Positions 43,387-54,472 of a DNA stretch of 64,000 bases are shown here, in pieces. A program made the position numbers and the translations under genes. Within the stretch, counting starts at the first letter, position 1. Every line of letters begins with the position of its first letter. The notes under the pieces were generated by a model. The model worked only from the letters and a program-made list of their open reading frames with translations. It was not told the DNA's origin and ran no database searches. The DNA comes from Anaeramoeba ignava (Eukaryota > Metamonada > Anaeramoebidae), in NCBI GenBank assembly GCA_028826165.1, contig JAPDFW010000111.1, positions 1-64,000 on the forward strand, in the 5' to 3' direction.

Positions 43387-43761
43387 TTTCTTATTCTTAT
43401 CTTTATCTTATTACTTTCTATTTTGAAAATTTTATATTTTTGATATTTTCAAAGAATAATTCAATTATTTTCCAAAATAAAAAAAAATTCGTAAGTGTAT
43501 TGAAAAAAATAAAAGGAGAAACAACAAAGAAAAAAAAATGATTAAAATAAAGAAAAATAAAAAGAAAAAAGGAAAAGATTTATTTTTTTTTTTCTTCTTT
43601 TTGATTAAAAAAAGATTTGAGATTAAAATAAAAAAAAAAGAAATTTAATTTTTTCTTTTTTTTTTTTATAATTGTTAAATTCAAATCCAAAAAAAAAAAA
43701 AAAAGTGAAATTGGATTAAAATCTGTTCCATTTTCTTTTGTTTTTTGTTTTTTGTTTTTTT
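43387..43761. other. Spacer with end of duplicated promoter region
   Basis: Positions 43387-43483 match the upstream regions of transporters 4 and 7; the rest is A/T homopolymer-rich sequence before the stop codon of the lyase-hydratase gene. No gene is seen. Confidence 0.6.
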
Positions 43762-45789
43762 TTAAGATTTATGAGGTTTTCTTCTTATAATCTTTCTCAA
43801 TGTTTGATTAACAATCTTGTGAAGAAAATAGGGACAATCTGTACGGCAAATTAATTCATATTGAACAGGAGTTTTTTGGACAAATGGATTAGCAAAAAGG
43901 GATTTTGGAACAGGCCACATTCTCAAGTTTTCAACATCGAAGTTTGACAATCCAAGAGTCAAAACAGTGACTTCTTCAAGATTTGGATTTTCTTTGATTG
44001 CTTTGATGTCAACAATATAAGATATTGCACTGAGCATTGCGCCAGGATTCATTTTGGAGATATTTGAGGAGTAGATAAAATCCTGCATTAAAACTTCTCC
44101 GAAATCAATGGAAGAGATAGCGAGAGCTGCTGCAGTTGAGTACGGACCAGCAACAAGCAGTTCTGTTGGGAGAAACTTCATTTTATTAGCAATGTGCGAG
44201 TTGTTGACCTTAAGAAGTGTGCAAAGTTGTTGATTTTCAGCAAATTCAATTGATTTTGAAGTTGGATGAACAACGACAATTCCTTGTTCAAGTTCTGCTG
44301 AAAGTAGTTCGTCTTCTTTCGGCTTCACGTTTTCGATGAGATGCTTTTTCAGCAAGGAATCCTCGTTGTTGAATTCCTTCTCAACAAATTCGGGTATTTC
44401 TTGAGAGGACTGAACAGAGTAATCAAAAAGTGTTTGTTTTTGAAGCGAAAAGACTGGTTCTCCGTGTTGATTCTTCAGGATGTGTTGCGTATAAATGACA
44501 CATCCTTTTTGGCCAGATAGATTACGATATCCCTCGATTTTCATGTCCGTTGTGAATGTGTCTCCGGGATAAGCTGGTCGTAAGTACTTTCCGTTGCGGA
44601 ATCCGAGAAGTAGCGCATGGTCTGCAGAGTATTGAAGAACAACCATTGCGATCGAGAGCGTAGAAAGGAGAGAGGGAGGAAGAAGAATGTTTTTGAATCC
44701 AAGTTTTTTGGCCTCGATCTCACTGATGTAAATCGGGGATACGTCGAAATAACTACTTTGCCAAGTACTCAACCATGAGTCTGTTACTGTTAGTGAATAT
44801 GATGATTGCAGCTTCAAGTTGGGTTCGATTTTTTGTGGTTTGAGTCCATATTCATAGAAAACACACTTGAGAGAATCAACTGGTTTTTCAATTTGTTTTT
44901 CTTCCATTTTCTTTGCTGCTTCGTGTTGTTCAAGATGATATTTTGCCATCAACATGAAAGGTGGTCCCCACATTCTTCCCTTATCAGAAAAAGTACCCTC
45001 CTTTTCGAATCCCAGCAACCTTCTCGACCAAGCAATTTCTTTTGGACTTGGAGAGAAAATCGAGTTTGTAATGTAAACTTGATCAGCAGTTAAAACGGCT
45101 TTCCCGGCAAATCCCATTTCTCGCGACAATCTTGCATCAGCCTCAAAATGCTCATGGTTCTTGTATCCCGTAGTAACAGACTCGATCGGAAGAAGATCTC
45201 TCGATCTCGCAGCATGAATGATAACGTTTTTAGGATACTGAAGACCTGGTACTGTGTTTGCACAATGAGCAACGGTGATGTAATCAAGATGACCCAAACA
45301 CATGGCAACTAATCTCTCTGATCCTGTTGCAATCTTATAAGCATTCATCACTCCTTTTGGGGTTTCAACCAAGCCAAAGAGAAAAAGATCTCTATTTTCA
45401 CATCCTCTCATTATCTTCTCGTATTCATGAAGCTCATCAGCAGTTTCCAGCATCGGAACCATTATTCCAGTGACTGATTTAACTCCCAATTCTTGGATAT
45501 CTTTTTTTGCCTGTTCAAATCCTGCTGAAATTGCATTGCACCGAACAAATGTCGGTCTTCCTTTAAGAATATCTTCTCTTAATGCTTTTGCCCAGAAATT
45601 CCTGCGACTTTCTTTTTCTTGTTTTGGAACGGAATCTTCTAGATCCACTATGAATGAGTCTGCAGGTGATGAGAGTGCAAGTTCAATTTTTGATGGCGGA
45701 ACAAATAACATTGATCGCAAAAGTCCTGGATAAGTTGCAAAATTTCTTATCCCATTTTGACCAAATTTTTTAATAATTTTTTGCATCAT
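43762..45789 (-). CDS. CitE-type acyl-CoA lyase fused to double-hotdog MaoC-type hydratase
   Basis: 675 residues, no intron. Residues about 25-310 are an HpcH/HpaI/CitE-type TIM barrel: LFVPPSK, the metal-binding-type DLEDSVP, VETPKG, and GFAGKAVLTADQVY near the end. Residues about 330-460 form a MaoC-like hotdog with GKYLRPAYPGDTF, and about 490-665 a weaker second hotdog. In bacteria, separate malyl/beta-methylmalyl-CoA lyase (Mcl) and mesaconyl-CoA hydratase (Mch, two hotdogs) have these sizes and features and act one after the other. I infer a fused enzyme interconverting mesaconyl-type CoA, a malyl-type CoA and glyoxylate plus an acyl-CoA; citramalyl-CoA is an alternative. The leader (MMQKIIKKFGQNGIRNFATY) is basic and could target a mitochondrion-related organelle. 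Codon use is less AT-rich than the neighbours. Confidence 0.82.
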   Translation of the reverse strand: MMQKIIKKFGQNGIRNFATYPGLLRSMLFVPPSKIELALSSPADSFIVDLEDSVPKQEKESRRNFWAKALREDILKGRPTFVRCNAISAGFEQAKKDIQELGVKSVTGIMVPMLETADELHEYEKIMRGCENRDLFLFGLVETPKGVMNAYKIATGSERLVAMCLGHLDYITVAHCANTVPGLQYPKNVIIHAARSRDLLPIESVTTGYKNHEHFEADARLSREMGFAGKAVLTADQVYITNSIFSPSPKEIAWSRRLLGFEKEGTFSDKGRMWGPPFMLMAKYHLEQHEAAKKMEEKQIEKPVDSLKCVFYEYGLKPQKIEPNLKLQSSYSLTVTDSWLSTWQSSYFDVSPIYISEIEAKKLGFKNILLPPSLLSTLSIAMVVLQYSADHALLLGFRNGKYLRPAYPGDTFTTDMKIEGYRNLSGQKGCVIYTQHILKNQHGEPVFSLQKQTLFDYSVQSSQEIPEFVEKEFNNEDSLLKKHLIENVKPKEDELLSAELEQGIVVVHPTSKSIEFAENQQLCTLLKVNNSHIANKMKFLPTELLVAGPYSTAAALAISSIDFGEVLMQDFIYSSNISKMNPGAMLSAISYIVDIKAIKENPNLEEVTVLTLGLSNFDVENLRMWPVPKSLFANPFVQKTPVQYELICRTDCPYFLHKIVNQTLRKIIRRKPHKS

Positions 45790-46327
45790 ATTTTTTTTTG
45801 GACTGATTAAATCAAAAAAATTAAAATAAAAAATTAAAATAAAAAAATTAAATCAAAAAATTTAAATCAAAAATTAAATGGAAAAATTAAATGGAAAAAT
45901 TAAAATCATTTACTAATTAATTTAATTTGATTTAATTTGATTTATTTTCAAAATTTTTTCTCAATAGAATTTTTTTTGAATAATTTCAATTAAAAGAAAT
46001 AAAACAAAACAAAAGGAAAGGAAAGAAAAGAAAAATAAAAATTAAAATGAAAAAATTTTTTTAAATTAATCTACAAAAGACGTATCAAAAACACTAATAA
46101 ATTTGTATTAAATTTTATTATTAAATTTTTTTATTAAATTTTATTATTTAAATATTCAAAAAAAAAAATAAAATAACAATCCAAAATAAATGGTAAATAT
46201 TGCTTTTTGTTTTGTTCTTTTTTGGGTTTTATTTTAAACAATGATTCAGCATCCAAATTTTTTATTATTTTTAAATAAATTGATCAAAAATAATATAATA
46301 ATAAAAAATAATCAATTATTTAATTAT
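45790..46327. other. A/T-rich spacer, nothing recognised
   Basis: Homopolymer-rich sequence with short AAATTAAAT repeats between the lyase-hydratase start and the 3' end of the next minus-strand gene. No ordered repeat or gene. Confidence 0.5.
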
Positions 46328-49035
46328 CTAATTAGCAATAAAATCTAAATGGATTTTATGAACATTTTGTTTATCATTTGCTTGGAAATCTTCAATTTGT
46401 TGTTTGGATATTATAAAAGACAAATATTTCAAAATTTTCAAATCATGTTTTTCAATTTTAAAACGCTCAACAAAAAAATCAAGAAAACCTCTTTGAGAAG
46501 AATCATTTTGATCAACAACATCAATAAAACCATCTTCGTTTAAATAACTTGAGAGAGCGAAATGGTAATAAACAAAAGCATTGACAGAAATTTCAAACAG
46601 AAAGGAATTGATATAAGCAAGATGCACTGATTTTCTTTTCAAATCAAGTGGGTAATTTGAAATCATTTTATTAATGAACTGACTCTCAAGTTTGAATTCA
46701 GGAGTGAAAATTCTCGAATCCAAATCAAAATGTGCGACAAAAGGTTTTATTCCAGGAGAAATATCAAGTGAGTTTGGAATCCCACATATTTTGATTTCAG
46801 CCAAATCTTGGAATTTTAATAACGATGTTTTCCACAAAATTTCGTTTTTTGGATTGATTTCTCCAGGAATAAAGCATCTTATTTTCTTGATAAATTCAGC
46901 AATTACATTTTGTTTTTCTGATCGAACAATCAATGGAATTCCCGTTAACATGACATATATTATGTTAGCGATATTTTTTTTATATTCTCGAATTAATTTA
47001 TTTGGTGATTCAATATTTTCAGAAAATCGCAAAAAGGGCGAAATTGGTTGTGGATCATCTCCTTCTTTTTCAATGATTTGGACCTGCATTTCTTGGTTTG
47101 TTCTTTTGAATATCGGTGATAATAAAGGTTCTGAAAAAAATAAATATTCTGAAAGTAATTTTGTGTTTAAATTCTTTTTGATATGAAAATTGAATGTTTG
47201 AGTGATTGATTCGTTTTGTACTTGCTTGATTCCATCTTCCTCTGATTGTGGATTGAAGTTCAAAAAAGGAAATCCGCCTAATCGAAGCAAAGATGATTTG
47301 GGATTTTCATTTGTTGATAAAGTTTGACTTAAAATCAAATCTGAATTTTTTTGGGAGTATTTTGAGTTGATTAAATTTATCATGTTTTTCGTTTCTTCAA
47401 AAATGTTTTTGACACATAATTCTTCAATTGGTCGTAATTCTCGATCGAAATTTAAATCAGCAATATTTTGAAAGTTTTTTATATCTTTATCAAATAATGG
47501 TTTTCGTGAATTTTCTTTTATTTGATTTGAGATTTGTTGAATTTTTTCTGATTGTGATTTTGAAAGAGAACCAATGAGTTTGGTTTTTAATATTTCAAGA
47601 TCTTCCATATATTCTGATATTGAAGATATTTTCATTGCTTGTTCCTTTATTTTATAAAATATAAAATATTAAAATTTAAATATTAAATATAAAATTTTAA
47701 ATATAAAATTTACAAGATTTAGTCTTGATTGATTATTTCCATTAGTTTTTTGTAAATGGAAAATGTAATTTTCAATTTCTTTAAGAAATAACCCTATGCT
47801 ATTTAATTTTAATAATTCGGAAACAGTTGTAAAATCTCGAATCATTTGATCTAAATTTTCCATAATTTTAATCATATTTTTGGATAAAAAACTTAAAGAA
47901 AAAGGTCTACAAAAACCTCTGGCTTGAATATCTAATAGAGTAAAATGGTTAACCTTTGAAAAATTTAATAAATAATTTAATAAATAATTTAATAAGTAAT
48001 TTAATAAATAATTTAATAAATAATTTAATAAATAATTTAATAAATAATTTAATAAATAATTTAATAAATAATTTAATAAATAATTTTAATAAATAATTTA
48101 ATAAATAATTTAATAAATAATTTAATAAATAATTTAATAAATAATTTAATAAATAATTTAATAAATAATTTAATAAATAATTTTATAAATAATTTAATAA
48201 ATAATTTTAATAAATAATTTTATAAATAATTTTATATTTAATTTTATAAATAATTTTATAAATAATTTAATAAATAATTTAATAAATAATTTAATAAATA
48301 ATTTAATTAATAATTTAATAAATAATTTAATAGTAATTTAATAAATAATTTAATAAATAATTTTTATAAATAATTTAATAAAATAATTTTATAAATAATT
48401 TAATAAATAATTTAATAAATAATTTTATATTTAATTTTATAAATAATTTAATAAATAATTTAATAAATAATTTAATAAATAATTTTATAAATAATTCTAA
48501 TAAATAATTTAATAAATAATTTTATAAATAATTTAATAAATAATTTAATAAATAATTTAATAAATAATTTTATATTTAATTTAATAAATAATTTTATAAA
48601 TAATTTTATAAATAATTTTATAAATAATTTTATAAATAATTTAATAAGTAATTTAATAAATAATTTTATAAATAATTTTATAAATAATTTTATAAATAAT
48701 TTTATAAATAATTTTATAAATAAATTAATAAATAATTTTATAAATAATTTTATAAGTAATTTTATAAATAAATTAATAAATAATTTTATAAATAATTTAA
48801 TAAATAATTTATTTACAAAAGAATAAGAAAAATCACCCATTGAACCTTTACTAAAAGATATTACAAATTGAGTATCTGAAATAAGTTCACCAACAAATTC
48901 AGTTTGATAATCAGTTGTCATAATTAAAACTGCATAATTATTTAAATAAGGTTTTTCTTTATCATTTGGAAAAACCATTCTAACAACTGGTCCTGTTTTT
49001 TGTGAAAATTCAGTTAAAACAACAATTCCATCCAT
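46328..49035 (-). CDS. Longin-DENN protein of the folliculin/SMCR8 type
   Basis: Three exons, 48837-49035, 47714-47931 and 46328-47644, give 577 residues. Joins: donor GTGATT after 48837 (phase 1), acceptor TAG before 47931; donor GTAAAT after 47714, acceptor AAG before 47644 (phase 0). The N-terminus (MDGIVVLTEFSQKTGPVVR) has the longin-like start with a GP pair typical of FLCN, SMCR8 and relatives; across the first join it reads DIQARGFCRPFSLSFL, a motif like the ARGF segment of that family. The C-terminal part has a DENN-like stretch (VMLTGIPLIVRSEKQNVIAEF...IRCFIPG). Relatives act as GAPs or scaffolds for Rag/Arf/Rab GTPases in nutrient sensing and autophagy. Which member it is cannot be settled by eye. 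Divergently transcribed from the kinase gene, 179 bp apart. Confidence 0.75.
47950..48815. repeat. Intronic 12-bp satellite ATAAATAATTTA
   Basis: Fills the 905-bp first intron of the longin-DENN gene with ATAAATAATTTA and ATAAATAATTTT units. The 12-bp period leaves a minus-strand frame open through part of it (Ile-Lys-Leu-Phe repeats), running on from exon 1, which can mislead gene prediction. Confidence 0.92.
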
Positions 49036-49214
49036 TTTTATTATTATATTTTTTTTTAAATAAAGAAAAAGAAGAAAAAAAGAAGAAAAAAAAAATTTTT
49101 TAAATTAAAAAAAAATGAAAAATAAAAATCATTTTTTTCTTTTTCTTTTTCTTTTTCTTTTTTCTTTATTTTATTTTTTTATTTGTAATTCTTTCTTATT
49201 CTTTTTTTTTTCTA
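49036..49214. promoter_or_regulatory. Shared divergent promoter region
   Basis: The 179 bp between the ATGs of the longin-DENN gene (minus) and the kinase gene (plus) must carry both start regions. It has a TTTTTTCTTTTTCTTTTTC tract near the kinase side and ATGAAAAATAAAAATCATTTTT, resembling the TTTTTCATTTTT element in both directions. Confidence 0.4.
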
Positions 49215-52200
49215 ATGGGAAATTGTTCAAGAAAAACAACAAATAAAAATCAACAAACAAAAGATGAAAAACATGCGAAAATTAAACTTTCTGTTGATTT
49301 AGATGAAAAATCAACAGAAATGAAAGAATTAAATCAAAATCAAAATTCAAATCAAAATCAAAATTCAAATCAAAATCAAAATCAATTTCAAAATCAAAAT
49401 TCAAATCAAAATCAAAATCAAAATCAAAATCCAAATCAAAATCAAAATCCAAATCATTTTCAACAATATCAAAACTTTCTAAATCAAAGCGATAATTCTC
49501 AAACATCTTTAAAACCACCACTTTTTAATAGTAATGTACTTAGAAATCTTCAACGAGTTCATGAAATAGAAAATGGTGTTAATAAAACAAATCAAATTAG
49601 TTGGCAAAAAGGTGGTTTAATTGGTGTTGGTTCTTTTGGGAAAGTTTTTCTTGGATTTAATTTAGTTAGTGGAGAACTTCTAGCAGTTAAACAATTTCCT
49701 CTTCAAAATAGTGAAGAAGATAATGTACCAAATTAAAATTAAAATTAAAATTAAAATTAAAAATTAAAATTAAAATTAAAATTAAAAATTAAAATTAAAA
49801 TTAAAATTAAAATTAAAATTAAAATTAAAATTAAAATTAAAATTAAAATTAAAATTAAAATTAAAATTAAAATTAAAATTAAAATTAAAATTAAAAATTA
49901 AAATTAAAATTAAAATTAAAATCAAAATCAAAATCAAAATTAAAATTAAAATTAAAATTAAAATTAAAATTAAAATTTAAATTAAAATTAAAATTAAAAT
50001 TAAAATTAAAATTTAAATTAAAAATTAAAATTAAAATCAAAAATTAAAATTAAAATTAAAATTTAAAATTAAAATTAAAATTAAAATTAAAATTAAAATT
50101 AAAATTAAAATTAAAATTAAAATTAAAAATTAAAATTAAAATTAATATTAAAATTAAAATTTAAAAAATTTAAAATTATTTTATAAAGATTGACCAATTA
50201 AAAAGAGAAGTAGAATTAATGAAAGAATTAAAACATCCAAATATTGTTCGATATGTTGGAACTCAAATTGAAGATGATTGTTTAAATATTTTTTTGGAAT
50301 ATGTTCCTGGTGGTTCTATTGCTTCTCTTCTTTCTAAATTTGGAAGTTTTTCACAATCTGTTATTCAAAGATATACAGTTCAAATTTTACATGGACTTGA
50401 ATATTTGCATTCAAATAATATTATTCATCGAGGTTTTATTTTAATTTTAAATTTAATTTTAAATTTATTTTAATTTCTTAAATACATTTTTTTCCAAATT
50501 TTTAGATATTAAAGGCGCAAATATTCTTCTTGATGTTAATGGTCAAATTAAATTAGCAGATTTTGGTGCAAGTAGAAAATTATCAGAGTTTTCTTTAAAA
50601 AATAAAGAAAATTATAGTTTAAGAGGAACACCTTTTTGGATGGCTCCAGAAGTTATTAGAACAGCTGTTTATGGAAAGTTTGTGAAAACTGTTTAAATTT
50701 ATTTCTAAATTTATTTCTAAATTTAAATCAATTTATTTCTAAATTTATTTCTAAATTTATTTCCAAATTTATTTCTAAATTTATTTCCAAATTTATTTCT
50801 AAATTTATTTATAAATTTATTTATAAATTTATTTATAAATTTATTTCCAAATTTATTTCTAAATTTATTTCTAAATTTATTTCTAAATTTATTTCCAATT
50901 TTATTTCCAATTTTATTTCCAAATTTATTTCCAAATTTATTTCTAAATTTATTTCTAAATTTATTTCTAAATTTATTTCTAAATTTATTTCTAAATTTAT
51001 TTCTAAATTTATTTCTAAATTTATTTCTAAATTTATTTCTAAATTTATTTCCAAATTTATTTCTAAATTTATTTCTAAATTTATTTCTAAATTTATTTCC
51101 AAATTTATTTCTAAATTTATTTCTAAATTTATTTCCAAATTTATTTCTAAATTTATTTCCAAATTTATTTCTAAATTTATTTCTAAATTTATTTCCAAAT
51201 TTATTTCTAAATTTATTTCTAAATTTATTTCTAAATTTATTTCTAAATTTATTTCCAAATATATTTCCAATTTTATTTCCAAATTTATTTCCAAATTTAT
51301 TTCTAAATTTATTTCAAAATTTATTTCAAAATTTATTTCTAAATTTATTTCCAAATTTATTTCAAAATTTATTTCTAAATTTATTTCCAAATTTATTTCC
51401 AAATTTATTTCCAAATTTATTTCAAATTTATTTCTAAATTTATTTCCAAAATCAAAATAATTTTATTTCCAAAAATAACAGAAGTTCTGATATTTGGAGT
51501 CTTGGATGCACTATAATTGAAATGCTTACAGCAAAACATCCTTGGAGTGAATTTGAAGATCAAATTTCTGCTTTATATCATATTGCAACAACAAAATCAC
51601 CTCCAAAAATTCCAAATGAAATTTCAGAAGATTGCAAAGAATTTTTAAATTTATGTCTTGATTTGTAAATATTTAAATTTGAAACTTAATTTTTAATTTG
51701 AAATTGAAAATTTAAATTTGGAAAAAAAATATGTTTGAATTAATTTAAATATAAAAGAGATCCAAATAAAAGACCTTCAGCTTCACAACTTTTAAAACAT
51801 CAATTTCTTCAATTTACGTAAAACAAGATTTCTTTAATTTTTCTTTTAAAAGATCCTTTTTTTTATTAAAATTAATTTATGTTCAATCCTCTTTTTTTTT
51901 TGAAAATTTAAAAGAACAAATCAATCAATTCCTTCTCAAGTTATGGATGAAACACCACCTCCAAAAAAAGAAATTAGACCAAAATCTTTTGCATTACCCA
52001 GACATTCACAATTAGCACATCCATTAAATATGGGACAATCACCAGAATATGTTCTAAAAACAAGAGATTCTATTCAAATACGTGATCCACAAACACGTTT
52101 AATGTAAAATATTCAAAAATCAATCAAAAATATTCAATAATCAAAAATATTCAAAAATATTCAAATATAAATATTTAAAATTCAAAAATATTCAAATATA

Positions 52201-54102
52201 AATATTTAATATTCAAAAATATTTAAAAATCAAAAATATTTAATATTCAAAAATATTTAAAAATCAAAAATATTTAAAAATCAAAAATATTCAAAAATAT
52301 TTAAAAATCAAAAATATTCAAAAATATTTAAAATTCAATCAAAAATATTTAATATTCAAAAATAAAAAATATTCAAAAATATTTAAAAATCAAAAATATT
52401 TAATAATAAAAAATATTTAATATTCAAAAATATTTAAAAATATTTAAAAATAAAAAATATTTAAAAATCAAAAATATTTAAAATTCAATCAAAATATTTA
52501 ATATTCAAAAATATTTAAAAATAAAAGACTCTCGTTATTAAATCAAAAAAAATCTGATGGTAATCAAGAAGCTAAAAGAAATCAAATTATAAATCAACAA
52601 AAAGTTGAAAATCAAAATAATCTATTTGAAAAAAGTGGAAATAATCAATCACAAAATACAATATTAGAAGAAGAAAAACCAAAGATAAAATCAGCAATGA
52701 TTAATCAAAAACATGCAACAACAAATTATAAGAATGAATTAGGTTATTCTGAAAAAGGATTTTATCCTTTATTTAAACAAAATTCAAAATCACATCAATC
52801 TCCCAATTTAGGAGAAAAACCTCAATTAAAACGCAAGAGTGTTAATATTCGTTCAAAACATTTAATGTCTTCAAATACTCTTGGTGGAAAAAATTTTAGT
52901 CCAAGAGGTTTAACTCCAAGAAAACATGGAAAAGTGCAAAAAGAGAAATTAATAGAAGATTTTATTAGAAGAAAAATTTCTGGAGATTTTTTGCAAGTAA
53001 TTAATTATTAATTATTAAATATTTGAATTATTAAATATTAAATATTAAATAATTGAATTAATTATTAAATATTAAATAATTGAATTAATTATTAAATATT
53101 AAATAATTGATTTAAATTAATTTGAATAATTGATTTAATTTGATTTAAATATTTGATTTGATTTAATTTAAATATTTGAATTAATTTAATTATTAAATAT
53201 TAAATAATTGATTTAATTTAATTTAAATATTTGATTTAATTTAATTTAAATATTTGATTTAATTTAATTTAAATATTTGATTTAATTTAATTTAAATATT
53301 TGATTTAATTTAATTTAAATATTTGATTTAATTTAATTTAAATATTTGATTTAATTTAATTTAAATATTTGATTTAATTTGATTTAAATATTAAATATTT
53401 GATTTAATTTAATTTAAATATTTGATTTAATTTAATTTAAATATTTGATTTAATTTGATTTAAATATTAAATATTTGATTTAATTTAATTTAAATATTTG
53501 ATTTAATTTAATTTAAATATTTGATTTAATTTGATTTAAATATTAAATATTTGATTTAATTTAATTTAAATATTTGATTTAATTTGTATATTTGATTTAA
53601 TTTAATTTAAATATTTGATTTAATTAAATATTAAATAATTGATTTAATTTGATTTGAATATTTGATTTAATTTGATTTAAATATTAAATATTTGATTTAA
53701 ATATTTGATTTAATTAAATATTGAATAATTGATTTAATTTAATTTGAATAATTGATTTAATTTAATATTTAAATATTTGATTTAATTTGAATTAATTTAA
53801 TTTAAATAATTGATTTGATTTAATTATAGGCACAAATGGAATTCGAAAAAATTCAAACACATACAGAAAGACATAAAGAACTTGAAAAAAATCGATCAAA
53901 AATACGGGAAATGAGAAGAAATTTCGAACAACAAAGAAGAGATAAAGAATTAAAAAAACAACAAAATATAAAAGAAAGATTAAAAGAAGTATTAAATAAT
54001 GAAGAAATGAGAGCAGAGTTTCTTCAAAAACAAACACTTGATTTAGAAAAAAGTAAAAGTGAAAATAGTAGCGATCTTGAATCTCAATCTGAAAAATTTT
54101 AA
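49215..54102 (+). CDS. MAPKKK-like (STE11/MEKK type) protein kinase with possible lipidated N-terminus
   Basis: Eight exons: 49215-49724, 50189-50432, 50506-50677, 51482-51664, 51758-51817, 51915-52103, 52528-52996, 53830-54102; 699 residues. All introns are GT-AG and phases agree. MGNCSRK fits N-myristoylation with adjacent palmitoylation. An Asn/Gln-rich linker is followed by a kinase domain at about residues 130-390: GVGSFGKV loop, AVKQF lysine, [12 protein letters not shown] catalytic loop (split by an intron inside HRD), [16 protein letters not shown]. These are MEKK/NPK1-like features, so it probably phosphorylates a MAPKK. The rest is polar; the last exon encodes a charged helix ([20 protein letters not shown]) likely to be a coiled coil. 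Exon 5 is only 60 nt. Confidence 0.87.
49738..50175. repeat. Intronic TTAAAA hexamer satellite
   Basis: Fills kinase intron 1 (49725-50188). It is the same hexamer class as between the RCC1-BTB genes, read on the other strand. Confidence 0.92.
50690..51455. repeat. Intronic 12-bp satellite TTTATTTCTAAA
   Basis: About 60 units in kinase intron 3 (50678-51481), with CTAAA/CCAAA variants. The opposite strand stays open for over 190 codons as a Leu-Glu-Ile-Asn repeat; this is an artefact of the 12-bp period. Confidence 0.94.
52107..52524. repeat. Intronic AATATTTAAAAATCAAA-type repeat
   Basis: Fills kinase intron 6 (52104-52527). It is irregular, built from ATTCAAAAATATT and AATATTTAAAAATC pieces. 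Confidence 0.88.
53000..53828. repeat. Intronic TTTGATTTAATTTAATTTAAATA repeat
   Basis: Fills kinase intron 7 (52997-53829) with a roughly 23-bp unit; single-base T/A versus G variants. Confidence 0.9.
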
Positions 54103-54472
54103 TATAAAAAATTTAAAAAAAAAAAAAAAAAAAAGAATTGTTTATTTTAATTTTATTTCAATTTTCTTTTTTGAATTTTGTTTCAATTTCTTTTTCAATT
54201 TTCTTTTTTGAATTTTATTTCAATTTTCTTTTTTAAATTTTTTTTGATCAAAAAAAATTTTTTAATTAATTAATTAAAAAAAAAAATAATAAATTGATCT
54301 TTTTATTTGATCTTGATTAATTTTAAATTAACTTTTTAAAAGAAAACGTTTTATTTGGAAATAAATAAAAAATATAAAAACGAAATTAACAAAAAAAACA
54401 AATTCATTTTTTTTCTTTTTTTTTTAATTTTTTTTTAATTCTTTTTTTGCTTTTTTTTTTTCGTTATTGAAA
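54103..54472. other. Spacer with A/T homopolymers
   Basis: Holds the 3' region of the kinase gene and a T-rich run directly before the next ATG. No gene seen. Confidence 0.5.

Noticed and set aside
48472-48815. Extension of longin-DENN exon 1 as an Ile-Lys-Leu-Phe repeat protein
   Set aside because: The satellite frame happens to continue from exon 1. A GTGATT donor after 48837 joins to exon 2 in frame and restores the ARGF motif, so the repeat is intronic. A second donor at 48816 would put exon 2 out of frame.
50833-51414. Minus-strand open frame of 193 codons with Leu-Glu-Ile-Asn repeats
   Set aside because: It is the 12-bp intronic satellite read in a stop-free frame; it lies within kinase intron 3 and has no unique sequence.
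54467-54472. TTG as start codon of the DUF4185-like protein
   Set aside because: An ATG follows two codons later at 54473, and nothing supports a non-ATG start.
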